Shown piece by piece: positions 8,796 through 16,306 of a stretch of 64,000 nucleotides of DNA. The position numbers and the translations under genes were made by a program. Under the pieces are notes generated by a model, which was given only the letters and a program-made list of their open reading frames with translations, had not been told where the DNA came from and made no database searches. Source of the DNA: Pseudomonas sp. ML96 (GTDB lineage Bacteria; Pseudomonadota; Gammaproteobacteria; Pseudomonadales; Pseudomonadaceae); NCBI RefSeq assembly GCF_000761545.1, contig NZ_JPMY01000012.1, positions 62,001 through 126,000 of the forward strand. The letters run 5' to 3'. The first letter of the stretch is position 1; each line of letters starts with the position of its first letter.

Positions 8796-8830
8796 TGCTG
8801 TGTCACTCGCTGGAGAGCAAGACACGCTGA

Positions 8831-8870
8831 CATAAAAGCAGGTGTTTATCCGCGCGGAAAGACTTTTATG
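8831..8870. repeat. 8-bp inverted repeat in presumed late-promoter region
   Basis: CATAAAAG at 8831-8838 and its exact complement CTTTTATG at 8863-8870 are separated by 24 bases. The pair touches the 3' end of the Q-like gene and lies upstream of the tR'-like terminator, where a late promoter and a Q-binding site are expected. No convincing -35/-10 pair was identified. Confidence 0.5.
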
Positions 8871-9255
8871 CAGCCTCTCGAAATTTCTCCATCGCCCCAT
8901 CGATCCAGGCCACTCCAGCCTTGATCAGCTCCCGCGCCTTCGCCTCGCTCAAGCCGCTCTCGCGACCGATCCGAAGGGCCGGCCACTTCGCACCGAAGTA
9001 CAACCACACGAAAGTGCCCATCTGCACATCGCGAGCCGACAACCTGGCCACCGCGGCATCCACCGCCAGCGCTACGTCATCGACGATCGCATAGCTCTTG
9101 ATGCCCCCCATGCAGTTCGTGTTGTCCCGGATCAGCACATAGGCCGGCGACACATATCGCGGCACGCCCATCCCATCCATGCGCCACCAGCCCCACTGCT
9201 CGAGCAGCCATTCGGTGTCACCCAGCGCCTTTCCTGCATACGTCCGCTTCTTCAT
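8866..9255 (-). CDS. Late-gene antiterminator, Q family
   Basis: A 129-residue protein with the pattern of phage antitermination protein Q (Phage_antitermQ): an N-terminal WLLEQWGWWRMDG, a central DDVALAVDAAVARL, then MGTFVWLYFGAKWPALRIGRESGLSEAKARELIKAGVAWIDGAM, in which the last part is a helix-turn-helix. Such proteins load on RNA polymerase paused near the late promoter and let it read through the terminator before the lysis genes. The terminator and the holin are directly downstream, which supports the call. It closes the early leftward operon that starts at cro. Confidence 0.8.
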   Translation of the reverse strand: MKKRTYAGKALGDTEWLLEQWGWWRMDGMGVPRYVSPAYVLIRDNTNCMGGIKSYAIVDDVALAVDAAVARLSARDVQMGTFVWLYFGAKWPALRIGRESGLSEAKARELIKAGVAWIDGAMEKFREAA

Positions 9256-9332
9256 TTCACCCCTCCCCGCCTTTTCCTGATCTTCCTCTGGTAGAAATCC
9301 CAGAAATGCCTACAGCCCGCGCCATCGCTGGG

Positions 9333-10331
9333 CTAGTCGTCATCTGTGGAAATTCCGGTTTGTTCGCTTTTCAGGCCATGTGCAACAGCGAAGCCGCGCA
9401 CATCCAGCCAGGCATGCCACTGCTCCAGCGCCTGCCGCCGCAGCTGGTCAGCGGTCGTGCGGATGTAGGTCTTCGCCAGCGTGCCCACCGAGTGGTTCAG
9501 CAGCAGCTCGCCCACCAGGTAATCGATGCCAATGTCCGTCCACACCGTGCGCGCCAGCTTGCGCAGGTCGTGGCTCGTCCACTCCCCGCCGCTCAGTTCT
9601 TTGATCAGCGCACTCGCCTGCTTGGCGCTCAGCGGCCGGCCGTTCACGCCAGGGAACACCCATGGGCTGCCCTGGCGAGCCGCCGGCAGCGCCTGCCAGT
9701 AACGTGTCAGCAGCGCGCACATCTGCTCGGTGATCGGCACCACCAGCTCCTCGCGGGTCTTCGTGTTCTGCGCCGGGAAGATCCACACCCGGTCGATCAG
9801 GCTGATGTGCTGCCGCCTGGCCATGCAGGTCTCACCGATACGCGTGGCGTTCGCCAGCATGGTCAGGGCCAACATCCCCACCACCGGCTGCCGCTCGAAG
9901 GCCCCGCACAGCTTCGGCAGCAGCTCAGGCACCGCCACCGGCAGCAGCCCAGCGGCCTTCGGCTGCAGCTTGCCGGACCAGAAGTCCTTGAAGCTGACCC
10001 CGGCCAGCGGATTGCGCTCGACGCGCTTCTGCTTGGCCGCTAGATCCAGCGAAGCCAGCAAGCCCTGCAGCGCCTTGTGCGCGGTGTGCGGCGACAGCCC
10101 CTCAGCCTGCATCGGCCACACTAGCGAGTCGTCCACCGTGGCGCGGTCCAACTGCTTCAGCGTCACCTTGCCCAGCCTCGGCACCACCTGCCGGCGCGCC
10201 AGGCTCAGCATCGTCGCCTTGTAGCTGGCGCTCACCGAGCGGTTCGCCTCCAATCGGTCGCCCCACCAGGCCATCACCTGGGCCACCGTGCGCAGCTGCA
10301 CGCCAGCTCGGCGGCTGCGCTCACCAGCCAT
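9333..10331 (-). CDS. Second tyrosine recombinase-like protein
   Basis: A 332-residue tyrosine recombinase. The N-terminal SAM-like core-binding domain spans about residues 10-100 (SVSASYKATMLSLARRQVVPRLG). The catalytic domain shows Arg in LANATRIGETCMARR, Lys in PAQNTKTREELVVP, the box His-x-x-Arg in TSHDLRKLARTVW, His in LLLNHSVGTLAKTYIR and the nucleophile Tyr in that same segment. All catalytic positions are therefore present. It lacks an obvious arm-binding domain. It lies between the replication module and Q, in the place of lambda nin genes, not beside the attachment site, so it is not the phage's main integrase. It overlaps the upstream gene by 11 bases. Confidence 0.85.
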   Translation of the reverse strand: MAGERSRRAGVQLRTVAQVMAWWGDRLEANRSVSASYKATMLSLARRQVVPRLGKVTLKQLDRATVDDSLVWPMQAEGLSPHTAHKALQGLLASLDLAAKQKRVERNPLAGVSFKDFWSGKLQPKAAGLLPVAVPELLPKLCGAFERQPVVGMLALTMLANATRIGETCMARRQHISLIDRVWIFPAQNTKTREELVVPITEQMCALLTRYWQALPAARQGSPWVFPGVNGRPLSAKQASALIKELSGGEWTSHDLRKLARTVWTDIGIDYLVGELLLNHSVGTLAKTYIRTTADQLRRQALEQWHAWLDVRGFAVAHGLKSEQTGISTDDD

Positions 10332-10662
10332 ACGCGTACTTCTCCTCCTGGCTCATCAGCGCCAACTGCGCCACGGCCAGCACCACGTTGCGCCGCACAT
10401 ACCGGCGCACTAGGTCGAGCTGCTCGAACGTCGCATGCGCCTTGGCCACGATCTGGTCCAACTGCAGGCCATGGAACCGCGTCGCCAGCAGGAAGCAGTC
10501 CGCGTCATCGTCCAGCGGCGAGAACCAGTCACGGCCACCCCAGCCAGACTCCACGGCAAACCGGCCGCTCAGGTCGTACCGCCCTACTACGCCGGCCTCC
10601 TTGGCCACCGTCTCGACCAACTGCATGTCGTTCATCAACACCGCCTGGCGAAGGTCAGCCAC
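10321..10662 (-). CDS. Hypothetical phage protein
   Basis: A 113-residue protein of no family I can name. It shows RFAVESGWGGRDWFSPLDDDADCFLLATRFHGLQLD, a pattern in which Trp/Pro/Asp residues precede a strand, as in several small phage nin-region proteins, and a helical C-terminus (RRYVRRNVVLAVAQLALM). It overlaps the DnaC-like gene by 8 bases and the recombinase gene by 11, so it belongs to the early leftward operon. Confidence 0.6.
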   Translation of the reverse strand: MADLRQAVLMNDMQLVETVAKEAGVVGRYDLSGRFAVESGWGGRDWFSPLDDDADCFLLATRFHGLQLDQIVAKAHATFEQLDLVRRYVRRNVVLAVAQLALMSQEEKYAYGW

Positions 10663-11482
10663 GGTCCACCTCCCGACGGGCGCTATCCCAGTCGAACTTC
10701 ACAACGATGCCCCCACCCTCGCGCAGCCGGTCCACAGTCCGATCGCCCAGGGCGCCGACCAGAGCCGGCGCGGCCAGGTTGGAAATCACGATGGTCGGCT
10801 TCACGTCCTCGTAGCGAGCGTTGATCACCTCGAACATCACCATCCGCTCGAAGTCGGTCCCGTAGCTCGCCCCCACCTCGTCCAGAATCAGCAGGTCCGG
10901 CGCGCGGAACAGGTCCATCGCCTCCCGTTCGGACTGCTCCGCCTCCTTCCCGTAGCTCGCCTTCACCTGCTGGCAAACCCGGGCAACGGTCGTGTACATC
11001 ACGTTGCGGCGATGCTCCCGCACCACCACCCCAGCCACTGCTGCGGCCATGTGCGTCTTCCCGTTGCCAACATGGCCGAGCAACAGCAGGCATCGGCCGT
11101 CAGCGGCATGCTCCGTGAAGTTCGCCGCGTAGCCCTGGCACGCACTCAGCGCCACCTGCTGGCGGTCGTTCTCAGTGCGGTAGTTCTCGAAGGTCTTGGT
11201 CGTAAAGCGCACCGGAATCAGCGCCTGGCCCAGCTGCCGCTCGAGCTTGGCGGCGATGGCCTGCCGCTGCTGCTCCACGCGCTCCTCGGCCTCAGCCACG
11301 GCCAGCCGCTGCTGCGCGCACGTCGGGCAACTCGTATGCCCGCCATCGGCAAGGGTGTTCGCAATGTAATCGCCGTGATCCTGGCACTTCGCTGGCGCGG
11401 TACCGGTGATCCCGGCGGATTGCTGCAGGCGGGCCAGGCTGGCACCAACCGAGGCAGCATGGTTAGAGCGCGTAGGTTCCAT
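10655..11482 (-). CDS. DnaC-like helicase loader ATPase
   Basis: A 275-residue AAA+ protein. Four cysteine/histidine ligands in CQDHGDY and CPTCAQQ near residues 33-62 suggest an N-terminal zinc-binding segment that would bind the host replicative helicase. Walker A is GHVGNGKTH near residue 136 and Walker B is LLILDEVG near residue 195, followed by sensor-like VISNLAAPAL and DRTVDRLREGGG. This matches DnaC/IstB-type loaders used by lambdoid phages in place of lambda P. It overlaps the O-like gene by 20 bases, and the pair forms the phage replication module. Confidence 0.88.
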   Translation of the reverse strand: MEPTRSNHAASVGASLARLQQSAGITGTAPAKCQDHGDYIANTLADGGHTSCPTCAQQRLAVAEAEERVEQQRQAIAAKLERQLGQALIPVRFTTKTFENYRTENDRQQVALSACQGYAANFTEHAADGRCLLLLGHVGNGKTHMAAAVAGVVVREHRRNVMYTTVARVCQQVKASYGKEAEQSEREAMDLFRAPDLLILDEVGASYGTDFERMVMFEVINARYEDVKPTIVISNLAAPALVGALGDRTVDRLREGGGIVVKFDWDSARREVDRG

Positions 11483-12296
11483 CGCTATTGGCCTCCAGGC
11501 CTTCGGTAGGGTTCTGGTTGTTCAGGTTGGTGTGCTGACTCGTGCGGGCACCGGCGGCTGGCGGCTGGCCGGCAGGCTTGGCAGCCGCCCTCACCGAGCG
11601 GCGCTTGGCGGACATCACCAGCTCCCGGCACCACACGGCCTGGTTGTTCGCCGTGTCAGAGCGGGCCAGCCAGTACGAGACGAACTCGGCCAGCACCTCA
11701 GGGGTGATCAGTTCAGCCGCCACGCCGATCAGCTGCAGGTGGGTGCCCAGATTGGCGTCGTCGGGTTTCCACTCGGGGCTCATGGGGAATCGCTGCCACG
11801 ACTCGACCGCCGGGGTTGGTCCGGATGGGGAAGCCTGAGCAGGGTCTGGCGCCTGCCCCTGTTGTTGTTGCTCTTTATCTACATCTACATCTTCTCTAGG
11901 TAACGCACCGCTAACGCCGGCACCGTTAGCTTTAGCGTTACCCTTGGCGTTAGCGGCCTTGTGGTTCGCAACCCGCTTGGCTGTGAGAAGCCGATTCTTC
12001 GCGGTCTTGCCGTTGTGGCGCTCGAAATGAGGCAGGCTGATCACGCCCTCGCACTCATCCATCCAGCCAACCGATTTCATGTGCTCGCAGAAACCAGTAA
12101 CGCCAACCAGGCGGTCGAGCAACGTTTTGCTAACGCTCGGAGCGTTACCGCTTTCAGTCTGCTGATCGAACCAGCCCCACACCCGCAACAGCTTCCCCAC
12201 CGCGGCATCAAGGTCGATGTCAGCGAGCGCAGCGATCTGGCAAACCTCTGGCTTGTCGAGGGTAGTGAGCTCGAACTTGATCCAGTCGCCTGCCAT
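11463..12296 (-). CDS. Replication initiator, O-like with DnaT-like domain
   Basis: A 277-residue protein. The N-terminal 100 residues (MAGDWIKFELTTLDKPEV ... VGKLLRVWGWFDQQ) form the winged-helix domain typical of phage O/DnaD-type initiators. A low-complexity linker follows (residues 110-165, Ala/Asn/Lys then Gln/Pro-rich), encoded by the iteron-bearing DNA. Residues 168-235 (MSPEWKPDDANLGTHLQLIG ... EFVSYWLARSDTANNQAVWCREL) are a DnaT-like single-strand-binding domain. The arrangement of origin inside the initiator gene, with the loader gene next, is that of lambda O and P. Confidence 0.83.
   Translation of the reverse strand: MAGDWIKFELTTLDKPEVCQIAALADIDLDAAVGKLLRVWGWFDQQTESGNAPSVSKTLLDRLVGVTGFCEHMKSVGWMDECEGVISLPHFERHNGKTAKNRLLTAKRVANHKAANAKGNAKANGAGVSGALPREDVDVDKEQQQQGQAPDPAQASPSGPTPAVESWQRFPMSPEWKPDDANLGTHLQLIGVAAELITPEVLAEFVSYWLARSDTANNQAVWCRELVMSAKRRSVRAAAKPAGQPPAAGARTSQHTNLNNQNPTEGLEANSDGTYAL
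11899..12149. repeat. Iteron cluster, candidate phage replication origin
   Basis: Eight copies of an 8-mer of the form GSTAACGC or its complement lie inside the O-like gene: 11899-11906, 11910-11917, 11923-11930 (one mismatch), 11935-11942 and 11947-11954, then 12096-12103 (first base A), 12129-12136 and 12142-12149. Five fall within 56 bases and alternate in orientation. A pyrimidine/AT-rich stretch (11870-11898) flanks the cluster and could be the unwinding element. In lambda the origin is likewise a set of iterons inside gene O. Confidence 0.7.
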
Positions 12297-12299
12297 GGC

Positions 12300-12920
12300 T
12301 CACCCCACCACACGCAATGCGGATGACTGACCATGCTGCGCCAGCACGTTCTCCATCTGCCTGCGGATCTCGCACGCGCGGGACTCCACCGCCAGCAAAC
12401 GCTCAATCGCCTCAGGCAGCAGCGGCAAGTCGGTGGCGTCGATCTTCTGGTCAGCCAGCACAGCACCCGCCGCCTCCACCGCGCCGCCCAGTCGCACTAC
12501 CAACTGGCCGAATGCAGTCAGCGGACAGGCTTCGCCACCGAGGGCGCGTGCACCGACCAGTCCATAGCGTGCCGCCAGCTCGTTAATGCAGCGCTCGCGG
12601 TAGTCCTCATCCAGCGCCTGAACCCAGCCCTCTTCGACCCAGGCTGGCAGATCAACCTCACCGGCCAGCCACCGCTGCACCTTCTTCAGCCAGGAGGCCG
12701 AGGCTTTCAGAAAGGGGGCAGCATCGCCGGCAGCGGCCAGCACTTGAAAGTCCGGCACGCCCGCGTCCGCAGCCTTGCTCGGCGTCATCTCGTGCAGCTT
12801 GCCGGCCAGGGCCTGGGCAAACCGATCCTGGCTCAGTGAGGTGCGGGCGATCATCTCGGCCGCATGCGCCACCAGCACCTGGTCGCGCGTCATGCGCTGT
12901 CTAGAACTGGACAGTGTCAT
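12300..12920 (-). CDS. Hypothetical early phage protein, all-helical
   Basis: A 206-residue protein with no membrane segment. A GGAGCAG ribosome site precedes the start at 12920 (MTLSSSRQRMTRDQVL). The sequence is rich in Ala, Leu and Glu and reads as a helical bundle, with a Trp-rich middle (ASWLKKVQRWLAGEVDLPAWVEEGWVQAL). It is the first sizeable gene after cro in the leftward early operon, in the place of lambda cII, but I see no CII-type DNA-binding signature and cannot assign a role. Confidence 0.65.
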   Translation of the reverse strand: MTLSSSRQRMTRDQVLVAHAAEMIARTSLSQDRFAQALAGKLHEMTPSKAADAGVPDFQVLAAAGDAAPFLKASASWLKKVQRWLAGEVDLPAWVEEGWVQALDEDYRERCINELAARYGLVGARALGGEACPLTAFGQLVVRLGGAVEAAGAVLADQKIDATDLPLLPEAIERLLAVESRACEIRRQMENVLAQHGQSSALRVVG

Positions 12921-13014
12921 CTTCTGCTCCTGTCGTTATCGTGAGGGCCATGAAGTACTCGGCCCGCCTGATACATCCGCTGTTGTGCAGCCCCCAAGCT
13001 GGGGCCTCTGCGCC

Positions 13015-13215
13015 TTATGCGGCGGAATTGATTCCGAGGAGCTCCCGGGCGGTGATAGCGCCCTTGGTCAGCTCCTCTGCTTTGAATGCTGTTTCGGCGA
13101 GCATCGTGTGAGTGCCGGCCAGCCAATACGAAACAGCCGGCTGCGAGACGCCTAGCGCCTTGGCCGTCTTGGTCTGATCGCCGAAGAAATCGACGAGCTT
13201 TTGGATGGGGGTCAT
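13015..13215 (-). CDS. cro: Cro-like repressor
   Basis: A 66-residue protein with one helix-turn-helix: KLVDFFGDQTKTAKALGVSQPAVSYWLAG (residues 6-34), in which Q14-Y31 would be the DNA-reading unit. The end (ELTKGAITARELLGI) is the usual tail of Cro/YdaS-type regulators. It is transcribed divergently from cI across three shared operators, the classic Cro position. It would act as the lytic-side competitor of CI. Confidence 0.88.
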   Translation of the reverse strand: MTPIQKLVDFFGDQTKTAKALGVSQPAVSYWLAGTHTMLAETAFKAEELTKGAITARELLGINSAA

Positions 13216-13230
13216 AGCGGAGCCTCAACG

Positions 13231-13291
13231 ATAAGCTTGCTTATACTTTAAGAATAAGGAGGCTTATTTGCAAGGTCATAAGGCCGCTTAT
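13231..13291. promoter_or_regulatory. O_R: three CI/Cro operators
   Basis: Three 14-base dyads of the form ATAAG-N4-CTTAT lie between cro and cI: ATAAGCTTGCTTAT (13231-13244), ATAAGGAGGCTTAT (13254-13267) and ATAAGGCCGCTTAT (13278-13291). Their spacing is 23 and 24 bases, about two helical turns, as in lambda O_R. The same dyad recurs at 16307 and 16332, which identifies it as the repressor site of this phage. Confidence 0.92.
13245..13273 (-). promoter_or_regulatory. P_R, leftward promoter of cro and replication genes
   Basis: On the minus strand TTGCAA (13273-13268) and TAAAGT (13250-13245) are separated by 17 bases, and the middle operator fills the spacer. Transcription would begin about 13238, inside the operator nearest cro. 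CI binding here would block it. Confidence 0.65.
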
Positions 13292-13303
13292 AGATTGGCG
13301 GGC

Positions 13304-14155
13304 ATGAGCACCCTCAAAGACCGCATAAAAGCAGCACGGAAGCACGCCGGCCTCACCCAGCGAGAGTTGGCCGTGAACGTTGGCGTCTCGCAGCCCGTCA
13401 TCTCGCAACTCGAGAGCGGTGAGAACCTGCAGAGCGTGCACCTGCTACGCATCGCCGGAGCATGCGGCGTCCGTCCTCAATGGCTGGCCGACGGAGAAGG
13501 TGCGATGGTCGATGCTGGCCAGGTAAGCGAGAGTGGCGCTGGCCAGTACATGACTTCTCCGGCTGCTACCAGCGGCGCCGCCGACAAGGTCCTCGCCATG
13601 CTGAGCCGACACAAAGGCCTCAGCGCAACAGCCCGCGACCAGATCGCCCAGGCCGTCGAGCAGACCGTGGCCGAGGCCGTACACGGCAGCAACGTCATCA
13701 GCGCCGACTTCTCCGGCTCCCGCGTCAAGCCAGGCGAGATCCTGATTCCCCAGTACGACGTGCGCGGCTCCATGGGCCACGGCCAGGTGCCGGCCGACTA
13801 CACCGACTTCATGCGCAACGTGGTGGTCAGCGTGCCCCAGCTGGAGAAGCTGGGCCTCGACTACACCTCCGCCGCCAACCTGGCCATCATTAGCGGCTGG
13901 GGCCAGTCCATGGCGCCGACCATCCAGGACAAGGACCCAGTCATCGTCGACCGGGGCGTCAACGACTTCATCGGGGACGGCGTTTACGTCATCACCTGGG
14001 ACGGCATGCTCTACATCAAGCGCCTTCAGAAGGTCGACGCCGAACGCATTGAGCTGATCTCGGACAACCCGAAACACAAGGACCGCGTCGTGAGCCTCGA
14101 CGAGGTCGCCATCCATGCCAGGGTATTGCTCGTTTGGAATGCAAGTAAATTGTAG
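13304..14155 (+). CDS. cI: CI-like prophage repressor (XRE-S24)
   Basis: A 283-residue repressor starting at 13304 (MSTLKDRIKAARKHAGL). Residues 5-65 are an XRE helix-turn-helix (TQRELAVNVGVSQPVISQLESGE). Residues 185-275 are an S24/LexA-like domain: the nucleophile is Ser202 in GWGQSMAPT and the general base is Lys239 in MLYIKRLQ, so RecA-stimulated self-cleavage is expected. An Ala79-Gly80 pair in the linker is a possible cut site. It keeps the prophage silent by binding the ATAAG-N4-CTTAT operators at both control regions. The HipA-like pair lies downstream in the same direction, so it may be expressed in the lysogen together with cI. Confidence 0.93.
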   Translation: MSTLKDRIKAARKHAGLTQRELAVNVGVSQPVISQLESGENLQSVHLLRIAGACGVRPQWLADGEGAMVDAGQVSESGAGQYMTSPAATSGAADKVLAMLSRHKGLSATARDQIAQAVEQTVAEAVHGSNVISADFSGSRVKPGEILIPQYDVRGSMGHGQVPADYTDFMRNVVVSVPQLEKLGLDYTSAANLAIISGWGQSMAPTIQDKDPVIVDRGVNDFIGDGVYVITWDGMLYIKRLQKVDAERIELISDNPKHKDRVVSLDEVAIHARVLLVWNASKL

Positions 14156-14230
14156 CTCTAGGGCTTCAAGCGCTAATCTCTGAATATTTTTGCCTGTTGC
14201 CTGTCCAACTGTGGAACCAAGGAGTCAAGG

Positions 14231-15022
14231 ATGTCGAAATCACCGGAACCGACCAAGGGACAATCGAATATCCAGCCGTTGACCTATCAGAAAAAGATTT
14301 TTCCGGTCGACATACTCACTGAGTACCCCAATACGCAAGGCTCAGCCGATCTTAAACTTATCGTTAACGGTCGCGATGGGAAAGACTACGCCGTCAAGAA
14401 GCCCAATGACGGTAAGGGGAAAGTCCCAGCAAGCGAGCTTCTATGCTACGAGCTTGCGTATCGCGTAACAATTCCAACTCCAAGCTGGGCATTCATCAAT
14501 CTTTCTGACGGCGACATTGGGTTTGGCTCAGTGTGGGAAGGTGGCGTTGCTAAGATTGCGCACATCAACCAAATCATTAGCATTCTTCAGTACAAGGTCA
14601 AAGTTAATAACCTTAAGGTATTTCTAAGCAGGCTATACGCCTTCGATCTTTTTGTGAACAACGTAGATCGGCACTGGGGAAATTATCTCTGGCGAGAAAG
14701 CTACGATCAGAGCTTTATAACTTTAGCTTTTGATTTTAGCCGCGCATGCTTTGAAACTGGTCACGACAAATACGACGCCTTTGATCCTGGATGCAATACG
14801 CAAAGCACCTTTACACTTATCAATCTGACAATGAACTATGATCGCCAGGAAGCGATTAAGTGCCTCGACGATCTGTTAGCTATCACACCATCGGAAATTG
14901 AGGACATGATCAAAGACATGCCTCATACATGGATGACAGCGAGCGAGAAAAAGAGTTATATTGACTGGTGGGCGTCCAGCGCTAGAACCGACAGAATAGC
15001 GACAATCAAGGGGAAAATTTGA
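14231..15022 (+). CDS. HipA-like kinase (HipA_2 type)
   Basis: A 263-residue protein with a compact HipA/phosphatidylinositol-kinase-like fold and no HipA N-domain. LYAFDLFVNNVDRHWGNYLW carries the catalytic Asp and Asn (N-x-D-R-H-x-x-N), and LAFDFSRACF carries the metal-binding Asp. An ATP-binding Lys is likely in DYAVKKPNDG. Its stop codon touches the start of the DUF3037 gene. These two families are often paired. The DNA is clearly richer in A/T than the phage genes around it, and both genes lie between cI and its terminator, as lysogenic-conversion genes do. A role in growth arrest or in exclusion of other phages is plausible but not shown. Confidence 0.8.
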   Translation: MSKSPEPTKGQSNIQPLTYQKKIFPVDILTEYPNTQGSADLKLIVNGRDGKDYAVKKPNDGKGKVPASELLCYELAYRVTIPTPSWAFINLSDGDIGFGSVWEGGVAKIAHINQIISILQYKVKVNNLKVFLSRLYAFDLFVNNVDRHWGNYLWRESYDQSFITLAFDFSRACFETGHDKYDAFDPGCNTQSTFTLINLTMNYDRQEAIKCLDDLLAITPSEIEDMIKDMPHTWMTASEKKSYIDWWASSARTDRIATIKGKI

Positions 15023-15847
15023 ATGATCACGTTCAAATATTCAATCATTAAGTACATGCCTGACCCAAGGCGTGGCGAGATTGTTAATGTTGGCCTTGTC
15101 GTTTTTAAGCATGACCAGCTTGATGTCCATGTTCTCAACGCGTCCGCAAAGCTTCGCATGCTAGATGGCACTTCCAGCGTCGAGGATATCGAAAGCCTCA
15201 AGAATGCCCTTCATGAAATTGGAGCCATCTCAAGCGACATAGAAACGGCAAGAAGTGTACTTAAAAGCTTCAAGCTTGCCAGTTTCTTATCCGACGAAGG
15301 CACATTTACAATCGACGATTCAAATCAATACGAACAGCGAGTCCGGTCGCTGTTTAATATGCTAGTAAAGCCTTACGCAGCAAAAGAAAAAGGCATAAAA
15401 ACCCACCGCATACTTACGCATCTGAAAGACAAGTTCGAGTCGCTAAATCTTCTGGCGAAATCAACCGATGAACTCAGTCTACATAAAGTAGTTTATAACT
15501 ACCCGCTGAATGAAAAGAGTGGCTTTCACGCGGACTTCCTACTTAAGAATGGTCGCTTCCACATTACCGAAGCCATCGACTTTAATGTGAATGACTTGAA
15601 TGCAAAGTTCAAAGAAACATCATTAAAGATGATGACTTTCATGGAAGGTAGAAAAGCACTCGGAGAGGATACTGGTAGCTTTTTCGTTTACACCGCCCGT
15701 AAGACAGTTGAAAAGGACATTACCTCCCACCTCAATTTAGCTAGCGACTACAGCGATCAAATTTTCAATTTAGACTGCCCCAAAGAGAACGCTCGGTACT
15801 TTGACACCATATGCTCTCTGGCTGGACAGAATCGACTAGTACACTAG
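15023..15847 (+). CDS. DUF3037 family protein, partner of the HipA-like kinase
   Basis: A 274-residue protein beginning ITFKYSIIKYMPDPRRGEIVNVGLVVF, the signature opening of DUF3037. The rest is mixed alpha/beta, with no membrane segment and no recognised catalytic motif. The start codon directly follows the kinase stop codon, so the two are translated together. The family is repeatedly found next to HipA-type kinases, where it is thought to be a partner or substrate, but its biochemical role is unknown to me. Codon use is AT-rich like the kinase gene, pointing to joint acquisition. Confidence 0.8.
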   Translation: MITFKYSIIKYMPDPRRGEIVNVGLVVFKHDQLDVHVLNASAKLRMLDGTSSVEDIESLKNALHEIGAISSDIETARSVLKSFKLASFLSDEGTFTIDDSNQYEQRVRSLFNMLVKPYAAKEKGIKTHRILTHLKDKFESLNLLAKSTDELSLHKVVYNYPLNEKSGFHADFLLKNGRFHITEAIDFNVNDLNAKFKETSLKMMTFMEGRKALGEDTGSFFVYTARKTVEKDITSHLNLASDYSDQIFNLDCPKENARYFDTICSLAGQNRLVH

Positions 15848-15856
15848 TTTGCGTGT

Positions 15857-15883
15857 AGCCCGGCCTAGAGCCGGGCTTCTTTT
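15857..15883 (+). terminator. Intrinsic terminator of the cI-HipA operon
   Basis: AGCCCGGC and GCCGGGCT form a perfect 8-bp stem around a 5-base loop, followed by TTCTTTTCT. It closes the plus-strand cI / HipA-like / DUF3037 unit and separates it from the converging minus-strand gene. Confidence 0.88.
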
Positions 15884-15900
15884 CTAGACCAACAGATACC

Positions 15901-16215
15901 TCAAAACGCTACGTCATCCTCCAGCACCTCCAACTCCCCCTCCTCCACTTCCCGATCGCCCTCGCCTTCCAGCGCCCACCGCAACGTCACTGACCCGTCA
16001 TCATTGAAGGTCATCTCGATTCCGTCCGTCTCGGCCAGGATCTCCATCACCCCCTCCCACGCCTCCTCGGTATCCGTATCTAGCCGGTGCACCGTCGTCC
16101 AGCGCTCAAGCTGCGCCCGGGGCGAACCGATCATCATCGAGATGCGCAACGCCAGCCGCTCCTGGCCAGACATCACGCTGCGCTCGGATTGCTGTGGGGA
16201 ATTCTGCTCAGCCAT
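15901..16215 (-). CDS. SOS-controlled small protein, DUF1654-like
   Basis: A 104-residue acidic protein. I place the start at 16215 (MAEQNSPQQ) because GGGAGAGG precedes it; the frame is open further but would run into the LexA box. The central stretch RISMMIGSPRAQLERWTTVHRLDTDTEEAWEGVMEILAETDGIEMTF fits the Pseudomonas DUF1654 family, and the tail is strongly acidic. A LexA-type dyad lies 15 bases upstream of the start codon, so transcription should rise after DNA damage. SOS-linked small genes near phage control regions can be antirepressors or DNA-damage modulators; the sequence does not tell which. Confidence 0.7.
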   Translation of the reverse strand: MAEQNSPQQSERSVMSGQERLALRISMMIGSPRAQLERWTTVHRLDTDTEEAWEGVMEILAETDGIEMTFNDDGSVTLRWALEGEGDREVEEGELEVLEDDVAF

Positions 16216-16230
16216 CTGCCTCTCCCTTTT

Positions 16231-16246
16231 CTGTATATCCATACAG
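16231..16246. promoter_or_regulatory. LexA (SOS) box
   Basis: CTGTATATCCATACAG fits the gammaproteobacterial LexA operator CTG-N10-CAG with an AT-alternating core; only the central CC departs from the ideal. It lies between the DUF1654-like gene start (16215) and the O_L-like region, and overlaps a possible minus-strand -10 (TATACA). Confidence 0.85.
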
Positions 16247-16306
16247 TATTCCATTCCTCCGCCTCGCTTCAATCCATACCCTAACCGTTAGCGCGCAAAA
16301 CGATTT

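Noticed and set aside
11865..11880. boxA-like TGCTCTTTATC on the plus strand
   Set aside because: It lies inside and antisense to the minus-strand O-like gene, so it would not be in a phage early transcript; it is probably chance.
13237..13265. A clear P_RM promoter for cI
   Set aside because: TTGCTT is present at 13237, but no -10 sits at the right spacing; the alternatives near 13288 have a 14-base spacer.
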